Positions 27,139-35,103 are shown, numbered from the stretch's first letter. The stretch: 64,000 nt of DNA from Elioraea thermophila (ex Habib et al. 2022) (GCF_003336755.1 NZ_KZ851831.1:1-64000); one strand, 5' to 3'. Numbers and translations: made by a program. Notes: generated from the letters alone by a model not told the origin.

Positions 27139-28179
27139 ATGTCGAAACGAACGCTGCTCCTCGGCTCGGTGTTCGCGCTCGCTCTCAGCGGGCCGGCGAT
27201 GGCGCAAGGGTTCCTGGTCAGCACCAACGGCAAGGTCGCGATCGGATTGAATCCGGAAGGCCACCTCATCGCCTACGTCAGTGACCCTGACGCACCGCTG
27301 TCACCGCTCGGCATCGCCTACAACTTCTCCGGGCAGGGGGGGCGCACGGGGTGGCAGGATGCCCTCGCACCGGGATGCGACTGCGAAGCCTGGGGGGTGG
27401 CCGGCAACGGTTTCGGGAACCAAATTGGTCAGTATACCGGGAACGCCGGCATCACGCTCGTCTCGCAGTCCTTCGTCCCGGGAACGTCCTTCACCTCCGT
27501 CACCACCGCCGACGGCTCGGGGCTGAAGGTGACGCACGCCTTCACCCAGGCGGTGCAGACCGCGACGGGGGCCCTGTTCAAGGCCGCCGTGACGATCGAG
27601 AACCCGACCTTGGCGACGATCACCGACGTGCGCTACGCCCGGTCGATGGACTGGGACGTGCCGCCGACCGAGTTCAGCGAGTGGGTGACGCACAAGGGGG
27701 TGCCGACCACCACCTTCCTGCTTCACGCCACGAACGATGGCTTCGCCAACGCCAACCCGATGACCGCGGCGACAAACTCCGGCAGAGTCGGGGTGCCACC
27801 GAACACGGAGGGGTTGCAGGGCACCGCTGCCAGGGACCACGGCTCGCTCTTCGTGTTCACGTTCGGCGACCTCGACCCGGGAGAGAAGGCCGAGTTCGAG
27901 ATCTTCTACGGCGCGGGAGAGAACGAAACGGATGCGCTGACTCTCCTTTCCCTGGTCGGGCCCGAGCTCTACAGCCTCGGCCAGTCGAGCCTCGGCGACA
28001 GGCGTCGCGACGACCTGCCGACCTTCATCTTCGCCTTCCGCGGTGTCGGCGGCGAAATCGTCGTGCCACCGCCGCCGCCCCCGCCCCCGCCGGGCGAGGT
28101 CGGCGTGCCCGAGCCTGCCTCCCTGGCCCTCCTCGGCCTCGGCCTGCTCGGCCTCGGCTTCGCCCGTCGCCGGGCCTGA
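27139..28179 (+). CDS. PEP-CTERM sorting domain protein A
   Basis: 346-residue exported protein. A signal peptide (LLLGSVFALALSGPAMAQ) precedes a beta-rich body (GNGFGNQIGQYTGNAGITLV, ARSMDWDVPPTEFSEWV). A poly-Pro linker (nine Pro) leads to the PEP-CTERM tail: VPEPASLALLGLGLLGLG, then RRR. Such tails are cut and anchored by an exosortase, linked to exopolysaccharide or biofilm export; no exosortase gene is in the window. The ATG at 27139 has GGGG upstream. A sigma-54 promoter and two activator sites stand in front, and the 3' end matches that of the gene ending at 31112. The function of the body is unknown. Confidence 0.88.
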   Translation: MSKRTLLLGSVFALALSGPAMAQGFLVSTNGKVAIGLNPEGHLIAYVSDPDAPLSPLGIAYNFSGQGGRTGWQDALAPGCDCEAWGVAGNGFGNQIGQYTGNAGITLVSQSFVPGTSFTSVTTADGSGLKVTHAFTQAVQTATGALFKAAVTIENPTLATITDVRYARSMDWDVPPTEFSEWVTHKGVPTTTFLLHATNDGFANANPMTAATNSGRVGVPPNTEGLQGTAARDHGSLFVFTFGDLDPGEKAEFEIFYGAGENETDALTLLSLVGPELYSLGQSSLGDRRRDDLPTFIFAFRGVGGEIVVPPPPPPPPPGEVGVPEPASLALLGLGLLGLGFARRRA

Positions 28180-28202
28180 CCACCAGGGGCTTCCCGTTGC
28201 GG

Positions 28203-28226
28203 GGGGCGGTGCTGCGGCGCCGCCCC
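28203..28226 (+). terminator. Hairpin after PEP-CTERM gene A
   Basis: GGGGCGG ... CCGCCCC stem with a GC-rich loop, then TTCGCGTTT, 24 bp after the stop. A near copy follows the PEP-CTERM gene ending at 31112 (31138-31157). The tail has few T, so termination is probable but not certain. Confidence 0.55.
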
Positions 28227-28262
28227 TTCGCGTTTCGGGGCGATCCCGGCACAGTCACCGCC

Positions 28263-29510
28263 ATGCGTCTTGTCGCCGTTGTCCTGCTCGCCGTCCTCGC
28301 CCTCCGCGTCGAAGCGGCCAGTCTGCTCGAGCGGGGGGATCCGCCCCTGCCCGGCCCTCTCGCCGAGGTCATCGCGCTGATCGAGGAGGGACGCTTCGGC
28401 GAGGCCGAGCTTCGTCTCGCCGTGCTGCGCGCCGCCGCGCCGCGTGACCCGGCCCTCGCCCTCGCCGCAGCCGAGATCGCCGCTCGCCGGGGCGACGCGG
28501 CGCGCGCAGAGAGCGAACTCCGGGCGGGTCTGGCGGCAGCACCCGACGCCACGGCGCTGTGGCGCGCGCTCGGCCGGCTGAAGGCGCTGGCCGGAGACGC
28601 CGAGGCGATGGACCAGGCCTTCCGCGCCGCCATCGCCGCCCGGCCGGATGAGCGCGCCAACCCGCTGGAGGCCGCCGAGCTCTGGCACGAGCGCTTCGGC
28701 CGCCCGGACCGCGCCCTGCCGCACTATGAACGGGCGGCCGCCATCACGCCGGACGACGCCTGGCTGCTCTGGCGCTACGGCCTCGCTCTCGCCCGCGCCG
28801 GTCGCACCGCGGAGGCGATCGCCATGCTCGAACGCGCGGCGGACGCCGATCCGACCTCGCCCCTGCCCGATCACGCGCGCGGCGGGCTCCTCGCCGAGCT
28901 CGGCCGACCGGCGGAGGCGATCGCCGCCTACGATCGCGCGCTGGCCCGACGCGCCGATCACACCGAGACCCGCCTCGCCCGCGCCGCCCTCGTCCTCAGC
29001 CAGGGAAGGACCGGCGAGGCGATCGCGGAGTTCGACCGGGCGGCGCGCGAACGCCCCGACATCCCCCAGCCATGGGTCGGTCTCGGCATGGCCCTCGAGC
29101 GGGCCGGCAACATCCAGGGCGCGGTTCTCGCCTATCGCAGGGCGCTGGAGCGGCATGCGGAGGATCCGATCGCGCTGAACAATCTCGCCTGGCTCATCGC
29201 GCTTGGCGCGGGCGAACCGGCGGAGGCCGTCGCGCTCGCTCGCCGCGCCGCCGCCCTGCTGCCGGACGACCCCTCCGTGCTCACCACCCTCGGCGAAGCC
29301 CTGCGGCGCAGCGGTGAGGCGAGGGAGGCCGAAGCCCAGTTCGACCGCGCCATCGGCATAGAGCCCACGGCCGAACGGCACTATCGCCGCGCCCTCGCCC
29401 GCGAAGCGCTCGGCGACCGCGCCGGGGCCCTCGCCGATCTCGACCGGGCGCTGGTGCTCGATCCCCGGCACGCCCTGGCTCGGGCCGACAGGGGCCGCCT
29501 GCAGCCCTGA
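28263..29510 (+). CDS. Secreted tetratricopeptide repeat protein
   Basis: 415-residue protein with a signal peptide (LVAVVLLAVLALRVEAAS) and no lipobox Cys. About ten TPR motifs fill the rest, for example ALWRALGRLKALAGDAEAMD, PWVGLGMALERAGNIQGAVL, ALNNLAWLIALGAGEPAEAV and AGALADLDRALVLDPRHALA. TPR arrays hold protein partners; here they would face the periplasm. It lies between two PEP-CTERM genes on the same strand. PEP-CTERM loci often encode a periplasmic TPR protein (PrsT), so this could be a functional analogue, though PrsT is a larger lipoprotein. The ATG at 28263 has only a weak ribosome site. Confidence 0.82.
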   Translation: MRLVAVVLLAVLALRVEAASLLERGDPPLPGPLAEVIALIEEGRFGEAELRLAVLRAAAPRDPALALAAAEIAARRGDAARAESELRAGLAAAPDATALWRALGRLKALAGDAEAMDQAFRAAIAARPDERANPLEAAELWHERFGRPDRALPHYERAAAITPDDAWLLWRYGLALARAGRTAEAIAMLERAADADPTSPLPDHARGGLLAELGRPAEAIAAYDRALARRADHTETRLARAALVLSQGRTGEAIAEFDRAARERPDIPQPWVGLGMALERAGNIQGAVLAYRRALERHAEDPIALNNLAWLIALGAGEPAEAVALARRAAALLPDDPSVLTTLGEALRRSGEAREAEAQFDRAIGIEPTAERHYRRALAREALGDRAGALADLDRALVLDPRHALARADRGRLQP

Positions 29511-29556
29511 ACGGCCCGAGCGCAGGACTTGCGCCGGCGGCCGGGTCGGCGCGCGC

Positions 29557-29589
29557 GCAACGAAATGTCATCAAACTTTCATTCGTTGC
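29557..29589. repeat. Inverted repeat upstream of PEP-CTERM gene B
   Basis: Arms GCAACGAAATG and CATTCGTTGC, complementary apart from one bulged A, with a 12-base spacer. It sits in an AT-rich patch about 140 bp before the start at 29725 and overlaps the 18-bp motif shared with the gene at 31346. Operator-like; no known regulator is recognised. Confidence 0.5.
29571..29588 (+). promoter_or_regulatory. Shared 18-bp upstream motif, copy 1
   Basis: TCAAACTTTCATTCGTTG matches 16 of 18 bases with TCAATCTTTCATTCCTTG at 31270-31287, in front of the Thr-rich gene. Both are on the coding strand in AT-rich islands within GC-rich DNA, which suggests a common regulator or promoter element. Confidence 0.5.
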
Positions 29590-29724
29590 GATGTCGTCAT
29601 TGGTTATGCATCATACGCGCGTGTGGGCGGGCCGAGGGGGTCCGGAACGCCACCTCTCCCGAGAGAGGGATCTCCCGACAGCAGGGCCACGCACGGCACG
29701 CGCCGACAAGGGGAGATTGCACCG

Positions 29725-31112
29725 ATGTCACATCGAACTTTCCGAGCTGTCCTCGCGGCCTCCGTCGCCTTCGCTGCTTTCGCCGCCCTGCCCGCCACGG
29801 CCGAGATCCGCTTCCGCGACCCGTACCACTTCCGAATCAACCTCAGCCCCAACACGCTCGGTTCATCTCGGGCGACTGGCAGTCGCTCGGCGTCTACGTG
29901 CGGCCGAACCCACTGCAGGACGGTGACGAGGGGAGCGGCACCACCGTCGTCGCCACCCAGGGCGGCGCCGGTCTGCCGCTCACCTACATCGGCAGCCCTG
30001 CCGCTCCGGCCGAGTTCAACGCGGTCACCCGGTTCAACCCCGCGCTCGCCGGCAGTTGGACGCTGACCATCAGCAACCCCGGTAGCGCGAACAGCCCGCA
30101 GACGGTGGCCACACCGTCGCTGTTCCGTGCCGACGGCACGCTGGTGGACGCCATCGGGCTCGCGCGCAACGTGGGCATCAGCGGTACCGGCACCACGCCG
30201 CGCATCACCTTCGACGCCCCCGAGGGGTCGCGCGTCGACACCGTCGGCATCCGGATCTGGGACCTCTCCCTCGACGGCGGGCGTCAGATCCACGCCGTCA
30301 ATCGTCTGCCGGCGGACACGCGGCATTACGACATTCCGGCCGTGCTCTCCTCGGGGCTGTCGCTCCGTGAAGGCGGCCGCTACGCCTTTTCCGTCGACTT
30401 CGAGGAGCGTCGGCCGCTGCCTGAAGGCGGGTTGGGTGACGTGATCAGCCGCTCGCGCACCTTCGTCGCCTTCACCCCCATCGCGGCGTCACCGACCCCT
30501 CCAGGCGGTGATCCCGCGCCGGCGGTTCCCGTTTTCCTCCCCGTCGTCGAACCGGGCCGCGTCACGCTGCCCGACGGCACCGAGGTCGACCGCCCGATCT
30601 TCCGCTTCGACTTCGACGTGACGCCGGGGGCGACGTTCCGCATCGATCCCGAGGTCGCCGTCGGCTACGACTACGCCATCGGCGCGGGTGACCCGCGCTT
30701 CGCCAGCGTCAGCCTGCCCGACATCGGCGACGGATTGTTCGACCTCTACCTCTGGGACGAGACGGCCGGGGATTGGGTGGAGGCGATCGCGGGCCTCGCC
30801 GCCGGCGTGGTCTTCGCGTTCCCCGACGGCGGGGTCGATCGCTTCCGCGTCCTCGGCATCGAGCCGGAAGCAGGCCTTGATCCGAACGACGTGACGGCCT
30901 TCCCCACCGACCTCACCTTCACCGCCGCCGGACGCTTCACCGGCACCATGACGCCGCTGCTGTTCGACCCCCGGCCGGCGCGCCCGATCGACCCCACGCC
31001 GATCGACCCAACCCCGATCGAGCCGCCTGTTGTTGGCGTGCCCGAGCCCGCCTCGCTCGCCCTCCTCGGCCTCGGCCTTCTGGGCTTGGGCTTCGCGCGT
31101 CGCCGGGCCTGA
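29725..31112 (+). pseudogene. PEP-CTERM protein B, split by a 1-base deletion
   Basis: The ATG at 29725 (GGGGAGA upstream) starts a good signal peptide (TFRAVLAASVAFAAFAALPA) and 45 coherent residues up to INLSPNTL. Then the frame is lost near 29859. The neighbouring frame continues with FISGDWQSLGVYVRPNPLQD, a long beta-rich body, and the PEP-CTERM tail VPEPASLALLGLGLLGLG-FARRRA ending at 31112. Restoring one base (CTCGG to CTCNGG) rejoins the parts into about 462 residues. Without it, only a short exported peptide is made. A sequencing error, a real mutation or phase variation are all possible; there is no long homopolymer at the site. The body includes several beta-sandwich-like stretches and no catalytic motif. 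Confidence 0.8.
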
Positions 31113-31137
31113 CGACCAGCGGCATCGTGTTGCGGGG

Positions 31138-31157
31138 GGCGGTGCTGCGGCGCCGCC
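31138..31157 (+). terminator. Hairpin after PEP-CTERM gene B
   Basis: GGCGG ... CCGCC hairpin within GGGGGGCGGTGCTGCGGCGCCGCC, lying 26 bp after the stop. The sequence from the end of the coding region through this hairpin nearly repeats that after gene A (28203-28226), so it is part of a duplicated 3' module. Confidence 0.45.
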
Positions 31158-31269
31158 TCCGTTGCGGTGCGGGCCAGCCCGCTGAGCATGCCCGTCCGAC
31201 GTCGGCCCGCCGCCGCGCCTCCGCGGCGACGCCACAGCGCCCGGAGGCCCGTCTCGTGTCACGATATCT

Positions 31270-31287
31270 TCAATCTTTCATTCCTTG
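31270..31287 (+). promoter_or_regulatory. Shared 18-bp upstream motif, copy 2
   Basis: TCAATCTTTCATTCCTTG, 59 bp before the start at 31346, matches 16 of 18 bases of the copy at 29571. It overlaps a short dyad TTCAA-N11-TTGAA and is flanked by GTGTC/GACAC repeats (31256-31320). Confidence 0.5.
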
Positions 31288-31345
31288 AATAAACCACAAT
31301 TCCGAGACAGTGTCCGACACGAGATCAAAAAGGAGAAGCCGTCAC

Positions 31346-32047
31346 ATGCGTCGCCCCCTGGTCGCGGCCACCGCCGCCCTCGCCTTTGCCGCCGCCGACG
31401 CGGCCGTCGCCTTCGTCGACATCCGCGTGCCCGGCGTCACCATCTCCGGCGGGCAGATCGACGTCGTCGACGACGACGGCGAAGCGGTCTCGGTCGGCCC
31501 CGGTGGGGTGACGGTGGGCAACGACGTCTCCGTCGGCCAGCACGGCGTGAAGGTGGGTCGCGAGGCGGCCGGCAGCCGTTCGACGACCTCCTCCTCGACC
31601 ACGACGACGACCACCACCACCACGACGCGGTCGACCACGACCACCACCTCGGGCACGGCGACCGAGCGTAGGGTGGCGGGGGAACGGAGCGAGGAACGGA
31701 CGGAGACGCGCAGCGCGACTCACGCCACCACCGGCCAGCGCGCGAGCCAGCAGACCACGTCCGGCACGGCCGGCCAGCGCGCGAACGAGGGCGACAACCG
31801 CCAGTCCGCCACCGTGCGCGGCGAAACGACCCAGGGCAGCACGACGCGCAGCACGACCGCGACCTCGTCCACCACCACGAGCCAGACCCGCACGAGCACG
31901 ACCGGCCGCAGCGACGCCGGCGCCGGTCAGGCCGGAGGGGCGGTGGTCCAGGCCCCCGGCACGGCGGTGATCGCCAACCCTTCGGGCGGAGCCGCGGTGG
32001 TCGCGCCGGGCACCCGCATCCTGGTCGCGCCCGGCACGGGCAACTGA
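31346..32047 (+). CDS. Thr/Ser-rich secreted low-complexity protein
   Basis: 233-residue exported protein of no recognised family. A signal peptide (RRPLVAATAALAFAAADAAV) leads to a Gly/Val/Asp segment with short repeats (VGPGGVTVGNDVSVGQHGVK). Then comes a run of Thr (ten in a row in STTTTTTTTTTRSTTTTT), a Thr/Ser/Arg/Gln-rich middle with TTGQRASQQTTSGTAGQRAN, and a Val/Ala/Gly C-terminus (APGTAVIANPSGGAAVVAPG). It looks like a flexible surface or matrix protein, perhaps glycosylated on Thr. The ATG at 31346 has AAGGAGAA upstream, so it is truly translated. It shares an upstream motif with PEP-CTERM gene B but lacks a PEP-CTERM tail. Confidence 0.75.
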   Translation: MRRPLVAATAALAFAAADAAVAFVDIRVPGVTISGGQIDVVDDDGEAVSVGPGGVTVGNDVSVGQHGVKVGREAAGSRSTTSSSTTTTTTTTTTRSTTTTTSGTATERRVAGERSEERTETRSATHATTGQRASQQTTSGTAGQRANEGDNRQSATVRGETTQGSTTRSTTATSSTTTSQTRTSTTGRSDAGAGQAGGAVVQAPGTAVIANPSGGAAVVAPGTRILVAPGTGN

Positions 32048-32083
32048 CGCCGGGCGAGGGGGCGGGCCGCCGACCCGCCCGCC

Positions 32084-32932
32084 TCAGCGCCGCATCAGGG
32101 CCCAGATCAGGATCCCGGCAGCGACCGACACGTTGAGGCTCTCCACCCGCCCCGACCCCGGAATGGTGACCCGCGCGGCGCAGGTGGTGATCGTCTCCGC
32201 CGCCGGCCCCTCCTCCTCGTTGCCGAGCACGAGCGTGACGGGGCGGTCCTTCGGCAACCGGTCCGGCGATTCGCCCCCCGACGCCACCGCGGCGACGGTC
32301 AGAAAGCCCGCGCCGATCGCCGCAAGCGCCGGGGCGAGCGGGGCGGCACGGTAGAGCGTGAGGTGTTCGAGCCCGCCCTCGGCCACACGGTGTGCGGAAT
32401 CGGACGGCCCGCACTGCTTGGGGTGGGAGGAGAGCACCATCCGATCGAGCCCGAAGAAGGCCGCCGTGCGCGCAATCGCGCCGAGATTGTGGCTGTTGCC
32501 GATCCCGTCCAGCACGAGCAGGAGCGGGAAGCGGTCGCGCGCGGCGAGCACCGCCGCCGGGTCGAAGGCCGGGATCGCCTTCGGCCGCGCCACCGCGACG
32601 ATGCCGCCGTGGTGCGCGGTGCCGGCGATGCGGTCGAGCTCAGCGCGCGACACCATGCGGTAGGGACGGCGCGCCTGCGCGAGGACCTTGCAGAAGGGGC
32701 CCGCCTGCTCCCGGAGCCCCTCCTCGTAGAACAAGCGCTCAACCCTTTGCGGGGCGCGCGAAAACAAGGCCGAGACGGCGGCGAGCCCCGCGATCCGGAC
32801 CAGGTCCTGCTCCTCCTCGCGCGAGGGCCGGGCGACGCCCGGAGCGGTGTGGCGCCGGTCCGCCCCGGGCCGAGGCGGGCCGGGCCGATCGGGGCGCGGA
32901 CGCTCGCGCGAAGGCGGACCAGGGGAGCGCAT
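32084..32932 (-). CDS. TrmH/SpoU family RNA methyltransferase
   Basis: 282-residue SPOUT methyltransferase that 2'-O-methylates rRNA or tRNA (RlmB/TrmH-like). Motif 1 is LLLVLDGIGNSHNLGAIART, motif 2 VTLVLGNEEEGPAAE, and motif 3 IPGSGRVESLNVSVAAGILI. An N-terminal substrate-binding domain (VRIAGLAAVSALFSRAPQRV) is preceded by a basic, Pro-rich tail that may hold RNA. I take ATG 32932; the frame extends 12 residues further upstream. It is divergent from the NUDIX gene. The exact RNA site cannot be assigned. Confidence 0.9.
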   Translation of the reverse strand: MRSPGPPSRERPRPDRPGPPRPGADRRHTAPGVARPSREEEQDLVRIAGLAAVSALFSRAPQRVERLFYEEGLREQAGPFCKVLAQARRPYRMVSRAELDRIAGTAHHGGIVAVARPKAIPAFDPAAVLAARDRFPLLLVLDGIGNSHNLGAIARTAAFFGLDRMVLSSHPKQCGPSDSAHRVAEGGLEHLTLYRAAPLAPALAAIGAGFLTVAAVASGGESPDRLPKDRPVTLVLGNEEEGPAAETITTCAARVTIPGSGRVESLNVSVAAGILIWALMRR

Positions 32933-33015
32933 GCCACCCTGAATGCCCAACGGGGCGAAGGCGAGCAAGCCCCGGGGTGGACGCCGCCCGCTCCCGCGCC
33001 TAGCCTCAGCCGGCC

Positions 33016-33732
33016 GTGGACATCGCCTCCATCCCGCTTCCCCCCCACGGACCGAAGCCCGAGCGGATCGCCAGGCCCCGCCCGGCAGCCTCGCTCGTGC
33101 TGGTGCGCGACACGGTCGATGGCCCAGCGGTGCTCATGGGCCAGCGGCGGGGGGATGCGCGGTTCATGCCGAACCGGCTCGTCTTCCCCGGCGGCGCGGT
33201 CGATCGGGCGGATCACACCGTGCGGCTTGCCGCCCCCCTCCCTGCCCGGCTCAGCATCGCCTTCGGCCGCGCCGCCGCTGCGCTCGCCGCCGCCGCCATC
33301 CGCGAGACCTACGAGGAGACGGGGCTCCGGCTCGCCGGTCCCGCCCCGCCCGGCGCGCGATCGCCCGGCCGCGGCGTGTGGGCCGCCTTCCGGGCCGGCG
33401 GCCTGTTGCCGGACCCCTCCGCCCTGGTGCCGCTGTGTCGGCTGATCACGCCGACCTTCATGACGATTCGCTTCGATGCCCGCTTCTTCGCCGCCCCGGC
33501 CGAGGCGGCGCAGGGCCGGCTCAACGGTGGCGGCGAACTGTCCGACTTGCGCTGGATTCCGCTCACGCAGGCGCGTGGGCTCGATCTCGCCGTTCCGCAG
33601 CAGGTGGTGCTGGCGGAACTCGCGGCCTGGCTCGACGCCGGGCGGCCGGACCGGAGCGAGGCGCCGCTGTGGCGCGAGATCGGCGAGCGGCTGGTGCGCA
33701 CGCCACGCCTCGCGGCCGAGGCGAGGCCCTAG
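33016..33732 (+). CDS. NUDIX hydrolase
   Basis: 238-residue pyrophosphohydrolase. The Nudix box is split by an insertion: LVFPGGAVDRADH, then about 30 residues, then AAIRETYEETGLRLAG. This layout resembles NUDIX proteins acting on CoA derivatives or other bulky nucleoside diphosphates, but no substrate can be given. TPTFMTIRFDARFFAA and SDLRWIPLTQARGL follow as in those relatives. The start is a GTG at 33016. The 3' end overlaps the convergent MBL hydrolase gene by 4 bp. Confidence 0.88.
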   Translation: MDIASIPLPPHGPKPERIARPRPAASLVLVRDTVDGPAVLMGQRRGDARFMPNRLVFPGGAVDRADHTVRLAAPLPARLSIAFGRAAAALAAAAIRETYEETGLRLAGPAPPGARSPGRGVWAAFRAGGLLPDPSALVPLCRLITPTFMTIRFDARFFAAPAEAAQGRLNGGGELSDLRWIPLTQARGLDLAVPQQVVLAELAAWLDAGRPDRSEAPLWREIGERLVRTPRLAAEARP

Positions 33733-34574
33733 CGCGCGATCCGGCCGGGGGCGAGCCGCCCTTCGGCCTCCAGCTTGGCGAGGTGGGCCTCGAGCGTCCG
33801 CCGCGCCGCCCAGAGAAGACGGTCGTCGAGCCCAGGGTAGAGCCGGTCGAGCAGAACGTCGATCCTGTCGGCCCCGGCGGCCACCGCCTCCAGGATTTGA
33901 GCCTCGCGCGCCTCGCGATGGGCGAGGAGGGCGCGCACGAGGGCGTGCGGCTCGGGCAAGACCGGACCGTGGCCGCACAGGTAGAGTGTCTCGTCGCGTG
34001 CGAGCAGGCGCGCGAGGTTGGCCATGTAGGCCGCCATGTCGCCATCAGGCGGGATGACCACGGAACTCGACCAGCCCATCACGTGGTCGCCCGAGAACAA
34101 GATCCCCCTGCCCTCGAGCGCGAAGCAGAGGTGGTCTGAGGCGTGGCCAGGAGTATGCAGGGCGAGGAGGCGCCAGTCCGGCCCCTCGATCGCGTCACCC
34201 TCGGCGAGCGGGAGGTCGGGGGCAGGAAGCGGCGTCGTCGCCGTCGCCGGGCGCGGACCGCCCCACGCGGCGACGGGAGCCTCGAGAGCGCGGGCGAGCG
34301 CGGCGGCCCCAGGCGCGTGGTCGCGGTGGTGGTGGGTGACGACGATGTGGGTGACGCGCTCGCCGGCGACGGCGGCGAGGATGGCGTCGCGGTGGTCGGC
34401 ATCGTCGGGGCCAGGGTCGATGATCGCCACCGCGCCGCGGCCGACGAGCCAGGTGTTGGTGCCGTGATAGGTGTAGGGGCTCGGGTTGCGGGCGACGATG
34501 CGACGAATGCCCGGCGCCACCTCGAAGGGCACGCCGTAGGCGGGCGGTGGCTCGGAGAGGAAGGTCGGGCGCAT
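33729..34574 (-). CDS. MBL-fold metallo-hydrolase (LACTB2-like)
   Basis: 281-residue metallo-beta-lactamase-fold protein. Metal ligands are in VVTHHHRDHAPG, the His of LHTPGHASDHLCF, the Asp of ILFSGDHVMGWSS, and CGHGPVLPEPH. A C-terminal winged-helix-like segment (LLWAARRTLEAHLAKLEAEG) is typical of the LACTB2 group, some of which are nucleases and others thioesterases or hydrolases. NPSPYTYHGTNTWLVG near the N-terminus is family-typical. It is convergent with the NUDIX gene. The true substrate is unknown. Confidence 0.88.
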   Translation of the reverse strand: MRPTFLSEPPPAYGVPFEVAPGIRRIVARNPSPYTYHGTNTWLVGRGAVAIIDPGPDDADHRDAILAAVAGERVTHIVVTHHHRDHAPGAAALARALEAPVAAWGGPRPATATTPLPAPDLPLAEGDAIEGPDWRLLALHTPGHASDHLCFALEGRGILFSGDHVMGWSSSVVIPPDGDMAAYMANLARLLARDETLYLCGHGPVLPEPHALVRALLAHREAREAQILEAVAAGADRIDVLLDRLYPGLDDRLLWAARRTLEAHLAKLEAEGRLAPGRIAR

Positions 34575-34728
34575 GGCGCGATCCTGCCCGAGGCGAGGCG
34601 TCAGTGCAGCGGCGGCGTGCGTCGGGTCACACCCGCGTTCGGCGCCGCCCGGGCAACATGGCTCGCGCGGCAGCCCTTCACTCTTTCTTCACGCGTTGGG
34701 CCGCAGATCGGTCTAGGGAAGCATCGCG

Positions 34729-34857
34729 ATGCTCCGCCTGGTCACGCCCGTGCTGTTCGCCCTGCTCGCCTTCGGCGCGCTCGCCGCCGCCGTGATCGAG
34801 AGCGAGGAGCGTGCGGCGGCCGGAGCCGCGTTCGTGAGGGTGCTGGCCGGAGGCTGA
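34729..34857 (+). CDS. Possible 42-residue membrane peptide
   Basis: Short frame MLRLVTPVLFALLAFGALAA followed by VIESEERAAAG and ending VLAGG. It has one hydrophobic helix and a charged tail, and GGGAAG lies about 10 bases before the ATG. Its size and the lack of known relatives make this a tentative call. It lies alone between the divergent MBL hydrolase gene and a 245-bp non-coding stretch up to folE in which I see no gene. Confidence 0.35.
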   Translation: MLRLVTPVLFALLAFGALAAAVIESEERAAAGAAFVRVLAGG

Positions 34858-35103
34858 GGCTCCGTCGGCGGGCCACGCTCACCCCTCAGCGAAGCCAGTC
34901 GGGCGAAGGTCGTCCCGCCGAACGCCGCGCGCGGCGGTCATCCCGGCGGTTGATCGGACCGCCAGCGACGCGCTCGTCGCCCGTCAGGTCGCGCGCCTCT
35001 GGGGGGGCGGCAGACCCGCCAGACGGGCCGTGCCTTGCTGAGATGGTCGGCTCGTGCGGGGGGCGGGAAGCCGGATCCGCCGCCCCCGCCGCCTAGCGAA
35101 GTC

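Noticed and set aside
34992-35103. Terminator hairpin after folE
   Set aside because: GGGGGGCGG and CCGCCGCCCCC can pair in part, but the register is poor and no T-run follows on the minus strand.
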